From positions 1,488,001 to 1,552,000 of the forward strand of contig NW_015622541.1 in the NCBI RefSeq assembly GCF_000835495.1: a stretch of 64,000 bases of DNA. Reading direction: 5' to 3'. The DNA is from Cladophialophora immunda (taxonomy: Eukaryota; Ascomycota; Eurotiomycetes; Chaetothyriales; Herpotrichiellaceae). Positions 1 through 10,689 of the stretch are shown one piece after another. The notes under the pieces were generated by a model. It saw nothing but the letters and a program-made list of their open reading frames with translations. It made no database searches and was not told where the DNA came from. Within the stretch, counting starts at the first letter, position 1, and each line of letters opens with the position of its first letter. The translations under genes were made by a program, and so were the position numbers.

Positions 1-85
1 TTTGACCAATTACAGGGTACGACGAACTACATTTCATTGTTGCAGTGTTCCCCACCTCACGCTTGCTCTAGGACTTTATCTCTAG

Positions 86-299
86 TCGTCTGACTATGCA
101 AGGCTTTGTCTCAATCGACTTCAAAGATACCGCTCAAGAAACATGGAAGATCTTGCGTGAAGCTGCGAAGGACGGCATACTTGAGCTTGGACCTCAGCAC
201 GAGACTGTAGTAGATGCCTCGTTCGAAGATGTCCCGAAGATCTGGGCGAGCATGTTTGAAGGGAAAAACATTGGCAAGCTGGTCGCCAAGTTGATCTGA
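86..299 (+). CDS. MDR-family NADP-dependent reductase, C-terminal exon (partial)
   Basis: This is the last exon of a medium-chain reductase/dehydrogenase gene that enters from the left edge. The visible reading frame runs RLTMQGF...FEDVPKIWASMFEGKNIGKLVAKLI. It has the C-terminal layout of the zinc-independent prostaglandin/leukotriene B4 reductase branch (PTGR/CurA-like): a 'MxGF' strand, a helix, then 'EGxNxGKLV' before the stop. Such enzymes reduce activated double bonds or ketones with NADPH. A splice acceptor (CTCTAG) ends at 85 and fits the exon start. The sequence left of it is not open in this frame, and I could not place the upstream exon with confidence. It lies directly upstream of a Baeyer-Villiger-type monooxygenase on the same strand, which suggests but does not prove a shared pathway. 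The substrate is unknown. Confidence 0.6.
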
Positions 300-1140
300 A
301 CCAAGAGTCCCTGAAGCTCCCTAAGGTCTAGAAGGCAAATCCTGAACTAAATGTGTTTCTTCGATGGTCTGGACTAAGCGGAAAGTTCATGACGAGCCTC
401 TGCATCTTTCGAAATCCGCGCCCAATATCCTCAAGACCAATTTGGACATCCACGACTCGAGCAATGCTCGAGGGCCCCATTTTCCCAGGAGCATTTCATC
501 TTGGTGTCCACTAACCTATTCTGGTATTACACAAGAATTGTCATTGTGGGTCGAGAACTGTCCAATAATAACTGCGGAATCTAGTTATCTCAATTTTCCT
601 TGTTTTTTCTACCTGGGTAATGAATCATCGATAATTACACATAGACATTTCCTGCAGGCCTAGACCTCGCCGTTTATACCCACCATGTTGTTCGTGGAAA
701 AAAAGGCGCAGAGGAACTCTGTAAATCTCGATCTGTTGCCCACCCCTATCTCAGTCGAAGCCCGGACATGTGTCTGGGTCAGGGCAGGTTGTCGGGCCGT
801 GGTTCGAAAACAGCTGATTTCGATAACAGACTTCTTTGTACAATCTACCTGCTACTAACTCGAGCTCCCTCGGGAGAGACAAATGCCCCGAGGACTGCCG
901 AGCGTCTACCACCAAGTCACGCAACTTCCATTACGGCTTCGGTTCGCCGGCAGTTCAAATTGCCAGCACCATGATGCCGCGGTAGACCACCAAAATCGCG
1001 TGAAGTCCATTGTTTAGGTCCCCTTGGTCAGAAATGCTGGTGATCAGAGTTCATTTGAGTCTTCATTCAAAAGGAGCGGCCTTCGAAAGTTCTCGATATT
1101 GCCCAACTTGGTTAACATTCATTTATACTATATTCTCACT
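300..1140. other. Intergenic stretch, no gene recognised
   Basis: This is the 3' flank of the reductase and the promoter of the monooxygenase. Short open frames here show no family resemblance or intron structure. I see no repeat or RNA gene. Confidence 0.5.
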
Positions 1141-3296
1141 ATGAGCAACCCTGAATGCCTGCCAACTGAGGGCGCCGCCACTAACGGTGTCGCTGCCACT
1201 AACCAGGAGGGCGATCATCTCGTACCCAAGACTCATCCGAATCAATGGTACAATCAAGATTTTGACGGGTACCGCGTGTCTGACCGACACGTCTATGAGA
1301 AGAAGCCAGTTAGAATCGTTTGCATCGGTGCAGGCTTTACTGGTCTGCAACTAGCTCACAAAGCCGAGAAGCTCTTGGAGAAGGTTGACCTTCAGATATA
1401 CGAAAAGAGCAAAGATGTCGGCGGAACCTGGCTTGACAGTCGCTACCCCGGATGCCGTTGCGATATCCCAAGTCACGCGTAGTGAGTTATTCGGTCTACG
1501 AGGAAATTTATCTCAGTACAGCAGACTTTGTGGTTCTGACAAATAGATAGTCAATATTCATGGGCTCGGAATCCACGCTGGTCCCAATTCAATTCCTCCG
1601 CGGAGGAAATTTGGGAATACCTGAAGGACGTTGCAAAAAAGTTTGGCTTGGAAAAATACGTGAAACTGGAACACCGCCTCGATACTGCGACGTGGGACGA
1701 GGGAGAAGGAATCTGGAGACTCCAGATCCAGAGTCCGGATGGCTCATTTTTCAATGACTACTGCCACGTTTTCATCAATGCCTCTGGCGCTCTAAAGTGA
1801 GTCCAATTGGTCCCCGATGTGCTGCTTCTCAAGCCAACCGACGCTGCTGCTAGTGATTGGAAATATCCGGATATTCCAGGCCTGAGGAATTTCAAGGGAT
1901 CACTCATGCACAGTGCGGCCTTTGACGAAACTGTCGACCTTTCCGGGAAAAAGGTCGTGGTGATTGGATCAAAATCTTCGGGCGTTCAGGTGGTCGAGGC
2001 TATCCAGCCAAGTAGGCACAATCACCCGCACAATCATCGATTTCAGGAGACGACTGACATGGTTCAGTTGTGAAAAAATTAACCACATTCATACGATCAC
2101 CGAATTGGATCTCCAAGTCGCGCGCATCTATTTCCGACAACGACAAGTGGACCAATGTCAATTGTAGGAGTGGGCTCTGATCAATAACCGGGTCTCAGTG
2201 TTCTAACATATTTTCCAGACAGTGAGGAGGAGAAGCAAAACTTTGAGTCGGATCCTGCTGCATATGAGAAATTCTGCCACGGGCTGGAGGCGGAAACGAA
2301 CCGGAGGTTTCCGATGGTGAGACCACAATAGACAGACGGCTGCTGCTGTTGTCCAGACTGCTGACATGTATCAGCTCTTCGCAGACGGCGAGCCTCAGAA
2401 GCAGGCAAGACAAGCTGTTGAGACCTTCTTGAAGGAGAAACTGAAAGGCGATGACAAACTTTTGAAGCATTTGTTACCGCAGTTTCCACTGTACTGCAAT
2501 CGTCAAATACCGGGGATTGGCTACCTCGAAGCTTTAGTGAAGGATAACGTCGAAGTCGTCATCGGCCCGGCAGTCAGAGTCACAGAGGATGGAGTGATCG
2601 ACGACAGCGGTGCTGAACACGACGCAGATGTGATCATATGTGCCACAGGGTTCAAGACAAATTTTGCGGCGCAGTGGACCTGTGTGGGAAAGGATGGCAG
2701 GACACTTCAGGAGCAATTTGGGGATTTTCCCAAGGCCTACCTTGGGGTGATGGCGGAGAACTTCCCGAATTTTTTCTGTAAGTCGAGAAGAAGATGGATT
2801 TCTCATGTCGCACCCTCCTCGCCTTAGTGGGCCTATTTGGATCTCAGCAAAGCTAACCATAAAGCCAGTTATCACCGGACCCAATTCTCCCGTCGCTTAC
2901 GGGTCGTTCATTCCAGTCGCTCAATGGCACACCCGGTACATCTTTGAGATGATCACGAAGATGCAAGAGGAGAACATCAAGAGTTTCGAGCCCAAGAAAG
3001 AAGCGATACGAGACTTCTACAACCATACCCACGAATACATGAAGCGGATGGTCTGGTCTGCGCCTTGTCGGTCCTGGTTCAAGAACGGCAAAGACCACGG
3101 CCCCGTGACCGCCGTCTGGCCCGGAAGCAAATTGAGCTATTTCGAGATCATGCGCAAGGTCCGGTACGAGGACTACAACATCAGCTACGGCACGGGAAAT
3201 CGCTTTCAATTTGTGGGAAATGGCCTGACCAAAATCGAGCTTGATCCGGACGGAGATTGGGCTTGGTATCTGCATGATGAGTTTTTGAAGGTGTAG
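1141..3296 (+). CDS. Baeyer-Villiger-type FAD/NADPH monooxygenase, 7 exons, 589 aa
   Basis: Exons: 1141-1481, 1551-1796, 1854-2011, 2068-2163, 2219-2316, 2375-2777, 2869-3296. These sum to 1770 nt, exactly 590 codons, and every junction restores the family sequence. Class B flavin monooxygenases insert oxygen next to a ketone or oxidise heteroatoms using FAD and NADPH. Visible motifs are the FAD dinucleotide fold GAGFTG (63-68), GGTWLDSRYPGCRCD (about 94-108), the fingerprint FKGSLMHSAAFD (209-220), the second nucleotide fold GSKSSG (234-239), ATGF near the middle of exon 6, and GPNSPV at the start of exon 7. Two changes are odd. The usual W in FxGxxxHxxxW is F219, and the usual GxG of the NADPH fold is G-S-K. 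The start ATG has A at -3; an in-frame upstream extension has no ATG and looks non-coding. No internal stop is present, so the gene may be expressed. The substrate cannot be told from sequence. Confidence 0.88.
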
Positions 3297-3502
3297 TTGG
3301 TCGACGGCTTTGGGTATAGTCTAGAAATGCGGTCGTCTATGAAGAAAAAGCTTTCTAGTACAAGTCTGTTCGGCTGAAGTTTGGTTCTTTGGATTCAATG
3401 TTTCAAGCTAACACGCTCCAGCAAGCGCATCTGAGACTGTCCATGTTAGCAATCACACAAATTGCCGCCGCTCACAGACCCTCCAAACGTTGGAAGTTTG
3501 TG

Positions 3503-6031
3503 TCAGGAAAATGCGGCCGTATTATACTCTTCCGCCCCCCCAAGGGACCAGTTGACACCAAGATCATCGAAGATGCTCCATTCTAAAGGTACCAAAGGTG
3601 AAACCGGTTTGGTACTCTCACTCCCCTGTTCCACCTCCCCTGTGCGAATGAATGCGCTCGTTTTGATGTTGTATGCATCCAGAGATACACGAGAATCTCG
3701 CAAGCGGTCACTTTCGCAGGAGAGTACGTCTGGAAGAAACTCCACCGGAGAGCTATCAAGGTAACCGCTCGTTCGCCCTTCAACGGCTAGATTGGATCCA
3801 GGAGGGGGCTTGGCTGGGACTGTCATGGTTCGCGCAGGGTGATCGCGCTTGGTAGCTATCTGGGGTTGCTTCATCGCATGAGAGCAGACGTCAAAAAGGA
3901 AGTCTGCACTCCAATACGTATGCTGTAATTCCTGCACCACCAACATGTACAGCTCAAGGTGGTGAATGGCAGCTTGTTGAGCAAGTGAGTTGGGATGGAT
4001 TGAGTTCATGAGTTGTAGCTGTATCACAGGACAAAGGGCAAAAATCCTGTGCGTTAAGTGTCAGAGTATGAGAATCACCGTCAAGAAAATAAGGAGCCGC
4101 GGAACATACAGCATCGGTGGAGAGGTACGGATCGCGTCCTCCACAATCAGCTTGTCCAGCGCCGTGCTGCAGCGAAAAAGTAACGATCGCATTTCTGACG
4201 GAGATATTGAGGGATCGCGGCCCGTCTGTGAATTAGACCATTGCGCTTTTAAAGATCCGCGGAGATGGTATAGAACTGATGTCACCGTCCTGGAGGATTG
4301 GATTAGCAGTTTGTCTTCCCACACAATCTATATACATCAAGGAGACTAACCACACATAGAACTCGAGCTGATAACCATGAGCTAGTACAATGCCGCTCCG
4401 GCCATACAGTTTCTCTTCACAACTGCGCGAAACGCAAAGTAGCTCACTCTCCATGCCGCTGAATTTGTCTTGAGGCACCGGGACTGACATGAACTGGTCG
4501 CGAATGGCCAGGATTCGCTTCAGCACAAGGCTCGTCTTCAATAAGTCGACCCAGAGGTCATGCAATACTGTCAGATCTCCTGGAAGATACTTGATCTTGA
4601 GAGCGTCCGGCATGCCTGTCATGTAGTCCGACATGTCTGTGACTGAGGGCAGTGCGAAGTTCTCGCGCCAGGCCGCTCGCATTGACCGACCCAAGGCAAG
4701 CGAGAGCCATGCATCACGAATGCAACAATTCCACCAAATTAGCGGCATGAGCCGATTCTCGGACGGAAAGGAGCCAGCTCCTCTATTCGAATGAGAATCT
4801 GTCCGGCAGGCGACTCTGGCGCATTGGTAAAGCGCAATTGCGACGCCAGTCCAGTGCCATGCGGTGGTGTCACCCTCAAGGTCTGAGATCCAGAGTCCCA
4901 TAAGAAGGGCTGACTGAATATGTACAGTCCTGCTTTGTCCGGTACATGTATGGAAGCATGCCTGGTCCATCAATTAGCACTGTCGATCTCGCTATTCCCC
5001 GCTTTATGACCAACCTTGGCTTTTTGGTACATTGCTCGTTTCGCCATTTTGCGAGATGAGTATCCTAGCATCGTGAGGGTTTCGACGTCAAGGAACTATA
5101 GCATTGTCAGAAACGCTGCCTTGATAGGGAATATGGTCTCCTACATTGGCGGCCGCCAAAAACATGCTCCATAAGAGGACGAGGTCGGTGCTGCAGGGAC
5201 CACCCGCCTCATATTGCACCAGAAAGTCATTGGGCTGCACAATGGGAAGGAATGGATGAACCTGGTGGAAATAGGTTCTCAAGAGTCGGTCACAAATATC
5301 TGTTGGGGGGAAATCTAATGCTCCCTTCGCCCGCAGAAAGTTGCGATTCGCCTCGGAGACCTTGTTAGCCGAAGAACCGGCGGACCTCGTGCTGGGGCTC
5401 TCCACGGAGGATGAACGGTAAATGTTGGTCAGATGGTCCGTTCCCAGTGAGCTTGAAGCAAGATCTGCCACTGAGAGTATAAGTAATTGAGTTTGCACTG
5501 GCAGTGTTTGACCTTGGTATTGCTGAATGGATTAGAACAGCACATGAGGCTTACCCAAATTGCTATGACATGTGTCAACACTGCGGTCGATGGAAGGAGT
5601 TCGTATTCGGTGAATCACATTGTCAACCTCCTTGAAAACAGTGCTTTCACTTGCAGGGAACGATGCCTTATGTGCTGGGAAAGACGGGCCCGGGAATGGG
5701 GGAGGACTTTTCGGATCATTGCTGACTTCCACGGACGGTGACGAATCAAGGGGTATGGCTGGGGAATGCACTGGCGTGTGTCGTTTTCTGCGGGATCTGT
5801 AGCATGTCATTTTAGCATCTGATGCGCCAGACGCACATTGTCTTGACTGAGATGAGCCTACTTTCGAGCTGGAATCGTACATTCCGCCAGGGTTTCCACA
5901 CAATTGTGACAAGGTATTCCCGACTGCGCAACATTGCACCTCACCTTCCGTTCCCGACACAGCTTGCAGGCCACCAGAGATCGTTTACGGCGTATGTTGT
6001 CGTAGTAATCTTGCCGTGATAAGGAATCCAT
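3503..6031 (-). CDS. Zn(II)2Cys6 transcription factor with fungal-specific domain, 7 exons, 717 aa
   Basis: Exons in transcript order: 6031-5862, 5796-5555, 5470-5145, 5095-5015, 4961-4351, 4289-4110, 4046-3503. They sum to 2154 nt, or 718 codons with stop. Residues 22-51 form the binuclear zinc cluster C-X2-C-X6-C-X8-C-X2-C-X6-C, with the basic RERKVRC stretch between C25 and C32. The middle homology region (PF04082 type) begins near residue 190 with the 'FHQVHPFLPIV' motif. It continues with ANFLDVETLTMLGYSSRK and an 'RLMPLIWWNCCIRDAWLSLALGR' type stretch (shortened here), typical of cutinase-regulator-like factors. The C-terminal ~170 residues are less conserved, and the final exon could hold a missed intron. 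It is a nuclear DNA-binding regulator, converging on the monooxygenase gene with 206 bp between stops. Pathway-specific control of its neighbours is an inference only. Confidence 0.85.
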
Positions 6032-6501
6032 TTCGAGACAAAATGGTTATGCGCTGAAGAGTGAGGCTTCCAAGGTCGCCTTGTAGCCAGGGTCGGGTGG
6101 AGGAGATGAAAAGGCGCTCTGGTGCTTAACGGGCAAATGCCCCTTTATGCTGTTGGAGGCGGGTTTCTGGACTCAGACTGGATTGGTGGGCTTTTTGATG
6201 CGGGGGGTGGGGAGATGGTGCATGGTCAGATGCATGGGGGCTACCGGCTCCCCTCGGGCGCCGCCACGCCAATGATGAGTTTAGTTCTCCTTAATCGAGT
6301 GAGGACTCGTAAATGTGCCCATAAGATAGCTGACTACCTTTGGACTCCCCTTATTTGATGTATTGTGTATATCCACCGCTCATTCGAATGTTGGTGAGCT
6401 AGAATGAGGTGCTGGGGACCGGTGCCAGGCCAAAAGGGAGAAATGGTAGCAATCTATTTGTATGATCTCGTCCACAAGATAGATCTCCAGCTAATCGACT
6501 A
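6032..6501. other. Upstream region of the Zn2Cys6 gene
   Basis: This holds the promoter of the regulator and the 3' flank of the aldehyde dehydrogenase pseudogene. No coding region or repeat is recognised. Confidence 0.4.
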
Positions 6502-7880
6502 TCAATTCGGCACAATCATATCAACATGGGTAATCTTCGTCTGTAAGTAACTCTTGGTTTCTTCAAAACCTGACTCGCGACCGTGCCCACTTTGTTTGAA
6601 GCCTCCGAAGGTGTCTGTGGACTGGGATTAAAGCGCTGTTGATACTCGCGGTCCCAGCTTCGAACTTTCCTGCTACACAGCAGGCATGGGCGACATCAGA
6701 CGTGTAGATAGCGGGGTGGCTAAAGATGTCAGATGGGTGTACAGACATCGAGGAGAAAGATAATCTGCATCCAAGTCCATGTCGAGTATCTTTCACGAGC
6801 TATACGGCCTCTTCTTATTCTTGGAAAGTCCGGAGTCCGGACGCAAACTACTGAGCCAGAGATGTCGCCGTTTCGTACCCGAATTTTCAGGTCAGAGTTG
6901 AAGGAGCAACGTGAGCTGCACAAACGCCCCTTTCTCTCTTTCTCTTTCACCGCCACCCAAGAAGTTGACCCGCTCGGCTTTGCAATCATTCAAGAACCCA
7001 TTGACCAGGCCGAATTGCGCTTTGTCGGCAAGGCGGCCGAAAGTAGTGTCGCCCAAGGAAGGATCAGCCAGTCTCTTTGCTGCGTCGTCAAAGGCGACCT
7101 TGACAGCTTTCATAGATTCGGGACGCGATGCTCTCCTGGACCAATAGACGCCAATGCACCGAAACACGTCTGTCCCTAGTTTTGCAGGAAACTTGCAGTG
7201 CAATGGAAAACTGCGTTCGGGGTGTTTAGGTGGTCCATCACGATTGCGGGAAATCTGCCTCTGACCCCGAGCGTCACCTGCTGGAGATTCGACCTTGTAG
7301 CTGTTCGTCGTACTGCTCGACCTGCCAGAACAGATCCTGTGAACGAAACCTTTGAAATCTCCATGTCGCGAGTAAGCATAGCTCGCTCACCACCATCGCC
7401 AGTGACAATGTTAACCACGCTCGGGGGAATTTTGCCTCATCGAAGAGCTCACCATACTCTGCAAGGGCGATGGAGGAATTTTCGTTTGATTTGAGGAAAA
7501 ATGGATTGCCTGCTGCCAGGACTGGGGCCAATTTCGCGACAGAAAGAGGTGTGAGCTTGTTCCAGGAACAAGCGCCTGCGCATGTGCCGAGGGGCTCATA
7601 CTGGACAATCTTATACATCCCATCCCTGCCAGGAGCGTATTTCTCGCCAACCACTCTACCTGCGTAGCCGGCATGATATCTCCAGAGCGCGGCATTGCCC
7701 TCCAGAAAGGCAGAGCAACCTTTGCTGCCTTAACGGTGCTCTCAATGTCAGCCTCATTGGCGCCCTGAATCCCGTCTGTGACCAATTGATCATAGGGGCT
7801 GTGGACGATTAGCGTCGCCCCGCAAGACCATGAAAAGTCCTAGAGGAGCGTCCAGATCGATAGCTCATATCAGGCGGTAG
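6502..7880 (-). pseudogene. Aldehyde dehydrogenase pseudogene
   Basis: Minus-strand fragments in changing frames line up in order with an NAD(P)-dependent aldehyde dehydrogenase: DLDAPLGLF, then SPYDQLVTDG..ADIESTVKAAKVALPFWRAM, GEKYAPGRDGMYKIVQYEPLG, VNIVTGDG..KVSFTGSV, SFLQN-stop-GQTC, FGRLADKAQFG, IYTSDV..GKFEAGTASINS, and DTFGGFKQSGHGRESGFEETK, ending MIVPN-stop at 6504-6502. Damage is extensive. About 50 codons are missing between WRAM and ALWRYHAGYAG. A TAG sits just before the catalytic Cys segment GQTC. The catalytic Glu of the usual 'TLELGGK' is replaced (TLGVRGR). At least four frame changes are needed, including before DTFGG. None sits at a plausible intron. The parent enzyme would oxidise aldehydes to acids, which would fit next to a Baeyer-Villiger-type enzyme. 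Confidence 0.85.
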
Positions 7881-7889
7881 GGCCATACT

Positions 7890-8250
7890 TCGTTGGCAGA
7901 GAGGTTCGTTTGGAAAAACACGCCGAGGTTCTAGATGTTAGCACAACGGTCTCGTCCAAAGCACATTGTTACGGATAATTCGTGTCTCTAGAGAATCTCA
8001 AAGTATATCATCGGACAGCAGGCCCACTGGTACGCAGCGTCCCAAGAGCGAAGTTTTCCACCTAGCTTGCCTAAATGGTCGGCCCGAAGTCTACCACGGA
8101 ATCTCGAAAAACTGCGATGGCAGCCTTGCACTCTAGGAAGGCCACAGCTAACCTGGTACCCCTTGGAATAGCCCCCACTGGCCATCCAACGACTTGTTGA
8201 GCCAGTCTAGCTTGGCTCTAGAACGACAGAGATCGAGCCGAAGCAGCCTC
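7890..8250 (-). pseudogene. Decayed gene remnant upstream of the aldehyde dehydrogenase pseudogene
   Basis: Minus-strand scraps in different frames look protein-like but do not join: KLDWLNKSLDGQWGLFQGVPG (about 8210-8150), GGKLRSWDAAYQWACC..IYFEIL (about 8055-8000), and NLGVFFQTNLSANEVWPYRLI (about 7940-7880), each followed by a stop or frame change. The aromatic-rich pattern suggests one former gene whose 3' end abutted the aldehyde dehydrogenase. I do not recognise the family. It could also be a very intron-rich gene, but no convincing splice sites join the pieces. Confidence 0.35.
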
Positions 8251-9379
8251 TCGTCTCAAAGTGCCGCGGGATCACTCGGCTATCACTCGGCTATTCGCCA
8301 GGTATCCCGGTAAGAAGTGTTGGACCGGGGATCGGGCAGTTCGACGTCGAATCCCGAGACGAGTACTCTGTACTTTCCATTTCGATCTTTGGACCTGAGG
8401 ATGGCCTGAGCCTCGCCGTGTCAACCTGAGCCTGTCCGGCACGTGACTGATCACCGGTGTTCAATCAGCCTGAGCAACACCTCACCCTGCTTACTACACC
8501 AGGACGGTGGCCCAAGTTCTTGTCCCTCCTCTAGACTGTCAGGTTTTAACAAGTGCCTAAAGGAAGGCTCTCAGCGGTTCCTGGGAAGGCACCACGGCAC
8601 ATTTCCCTCCTTGACCGCGCGAGAACGTGGCGGTCTTTCATAAGCGTGATAGCCTCGCACTACCCGTGCTTGTGTCCCTGGCTGGAGAGTGTTCCTAGGA
8701 TGTTATGAACTGCCTGTTCTGACAAGCATATAAGTCAAGAGGTCTAGGTTCCGTTCATAAAATGACAGGATTCTTAGTCTTTTGGGGCACTCCCCAAGGG
8801 ACTGTGGACCTCATCCTGACAGATCATTCCTACTGTATAGCCCCTGTTTTGATGTCGGGTGGGTGACATGTTGTTTGTTATGTGATTCTCCGTACCTTCC
8901 AAGCCGTGTTGTTTAGTCATCCGTAGACGCCCCCTCGCATAGAATTCTTCTCGGGCGCTACTTTGGGGCACCTGAGTGGCCGTTCCACCTCAGTAAGGCA
9001 AAGACGACCTACAGTATTCAGCTCACAGCACAAGAATGTCAACATCTGTGCTCAGAATTGCTTAGCTCGGGTACGCAGTCTATAAAAGTCGCTTTTAGTA
9101 ACCGTGACCGCAAGCACCATGCCGCTATCTTCGGCACACAGGGAGGCATTGCCGTGAGAGCATCCTATCCCTGCAGCAAATATTAATAACTGTTCACTGC
9201 AGTCTGCCGCCCTGCCCGAGCCATGCTGCTAGTACCCAGGTAGCGCTTATACCCGTACATAGCTTCGTAGCCGCTTGGCCCCGCAGTCCCCTGCCCCGCC
9301 TCTGCGCCCACCCCTATCCAAAATAAATAGGCTGGAGGGGCGTCGGTTTCCTCTTTTTGAGAAAGGTCTGGAGCTATTC
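8251..9379. other. Gene-free stretch
   Basis: No supported gene. Short open frames on both strands lack codon or family signal. I see no transposon ends or long repeat. The right end is presumably the promoter of the acidic protein gene that follows. Confidence 0.4.
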
Positions 9380-10318
9380 ATGCGTGCAGGTGCGAAACCG
9401 GCTCATGGGACTCCCAGAGATATAGCAAACCCCCTCATTCTGTTTCCCACACACGATCACCTACGCTATCGCCACATCGAGCACAACGACTCCCACCGTT
9501 GCAAGTACGTGCAAAGGACGATGTTCACCGAGCAGGACAATGCGCTGGAAGCGATCCGCATTACCGCCAACATTATCGACGCGCACGATGAATATGAACG
9601 GGCTCATTCCATGCAAGGTCAGTGACTTCGCCAGGCTGAAACCTGCGTATGGAGCAAGAGCGATGAACTGATTCCCGCCACGACATAAACAGGGTCCGAC
9701 AGGGAGGTGAATTCGGCGCTGTACGCTGCGACCAATGGAATTTGCCGATGGCTGCATGCGCTCCATCAGATTCAACCCGAAAATCCAGGATTGATGAGGA
9801 TGATCGAGGATTTTGGCCTTGCCGAGAAAGGTCATTTTAGGGGACACGAGGACTGGGATCAAGGGGCGTGTAAGCGTAGAATTCATAAATACGCGCACTA
9901 CTTCCCCCCTGAGAGTGACGGCGAGGGCGAAGGCGGCGGTGGCGGAGATGACGGCGGACATGGAGACGAAGATGGATACGCCGGCTATGACAACGACGAA
10001 TACCAGAATGGCAATGGCAATGGCGACGACTACGACTATCCTCAAGGGGTTGGCGACGAAGGAAATGACTACAGCGAATGGAATGGCCATGGCGGAGGGA
10101 ACGGTGAAATGAACGGTGAAATGAACGGTGAAATGAATGGTGACATGAATGGTTATGGCGAAGAAGGCGACTTGAACGGGGCCGACGACTTTGGAGGTAG
10201 TGGCGGAGGACAGTATGACGATGGCACAGACTTCGGTCACAGTCACGGTCATGGCCTCGAGCATGATCAATATCAGCTGGATGATGGCTTCTATTCGCGG
10301 GAGGACACGTATAGATAG
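9380..10318 (+). CDS. Hypothetical acidic Gly/Asp/Asn-rich protein, 2 exons, 287 aa
   Basis: Exons are 9380-9617 and 9693-10318 (864 nt, 288 codons with stop), joined by a 75-bp intron with donor GTCAGT and acceptor AACAG. The N-terminal ~135 residues are ordinary in composition and helical looking (for example EQDNALEAIRITANIID, then NGICRWLHALHQIQPENPG across the junction). From about residue 150 the protein becomes a low-complexity acidic tail of Gly, Asp, Asn, Glu and Tyr. This includes four copies of a NGEM-type tetrapeptide encoded by a 12-bp tandem repeat, then a short His-rich run. There is no signal peptide or TM segment. I recognise no family. A second acidic low-complexity gene lies 3.1 kb downstream in the same orientation, with a DUF2235 gene between. 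An in-frame upstream extension exists but begins at a non-ATG codon. Confidence 0.6.
10100..10147 (+). repeat. 12-bp coding minisatellite, 4 units
   Basis: The unit AACGGTGAAATG is present three times exactly. A fourth copy with two changes follows, then a half copy. It encodes the NGEM repeat in the acidic tail and may vary in copy number between strains. Confidence 0.9.
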
Positions 10319-10689
10319 TGTCTTGGGCGGAGCAAAAAGCTTTGGGCAGGGAGTAGGCGTCATTTGATGAAGGAGCATTCTAAACTTTTAGTAGGAATTC
10401 TCTCGTCTTCCTTATGTGGGTCGTGCTGTTACTGAAGGTTGGTCCTAATTAGAGGTTGCATTTTAAACGCGCTGGTGCATAAGGCCAAAAATATATCCGA
10501 GTTCTGTGCCATGCCATCGCAGACAACGACAAGTAAGCGCAAGACGATAGAGCTTGTTCACGGCGATAAGATGACAAGAGACAATTCCGCATCAAGATCA
10601 AAAATTATAGCATGTATATTTCGTCTGCATCAATTTCATTTTGCTCCTAATGCGCCGGCAATACTATCAGGTCTATGTATTTGCATTCT
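10319..10689. other. Convergent 3' intergenic region
   Basis: This is the shared 3' flank of the plus-strand acidic protein gene and the minus-strand DUF2235 gene. It is AT-rich in places, and no gene is seen. Confidence 0.5.

Noticed and set aside
9461..10378. 305-codon open frame on the minus strand, rich in Val/Ile/Ala
   Set aside because: It is the antisense shadow of the acidic low-complexity tail: GAT/GAC/GGN codons read backwards give hydrophobic residues. The plus-strand gene has a proper intron and start.
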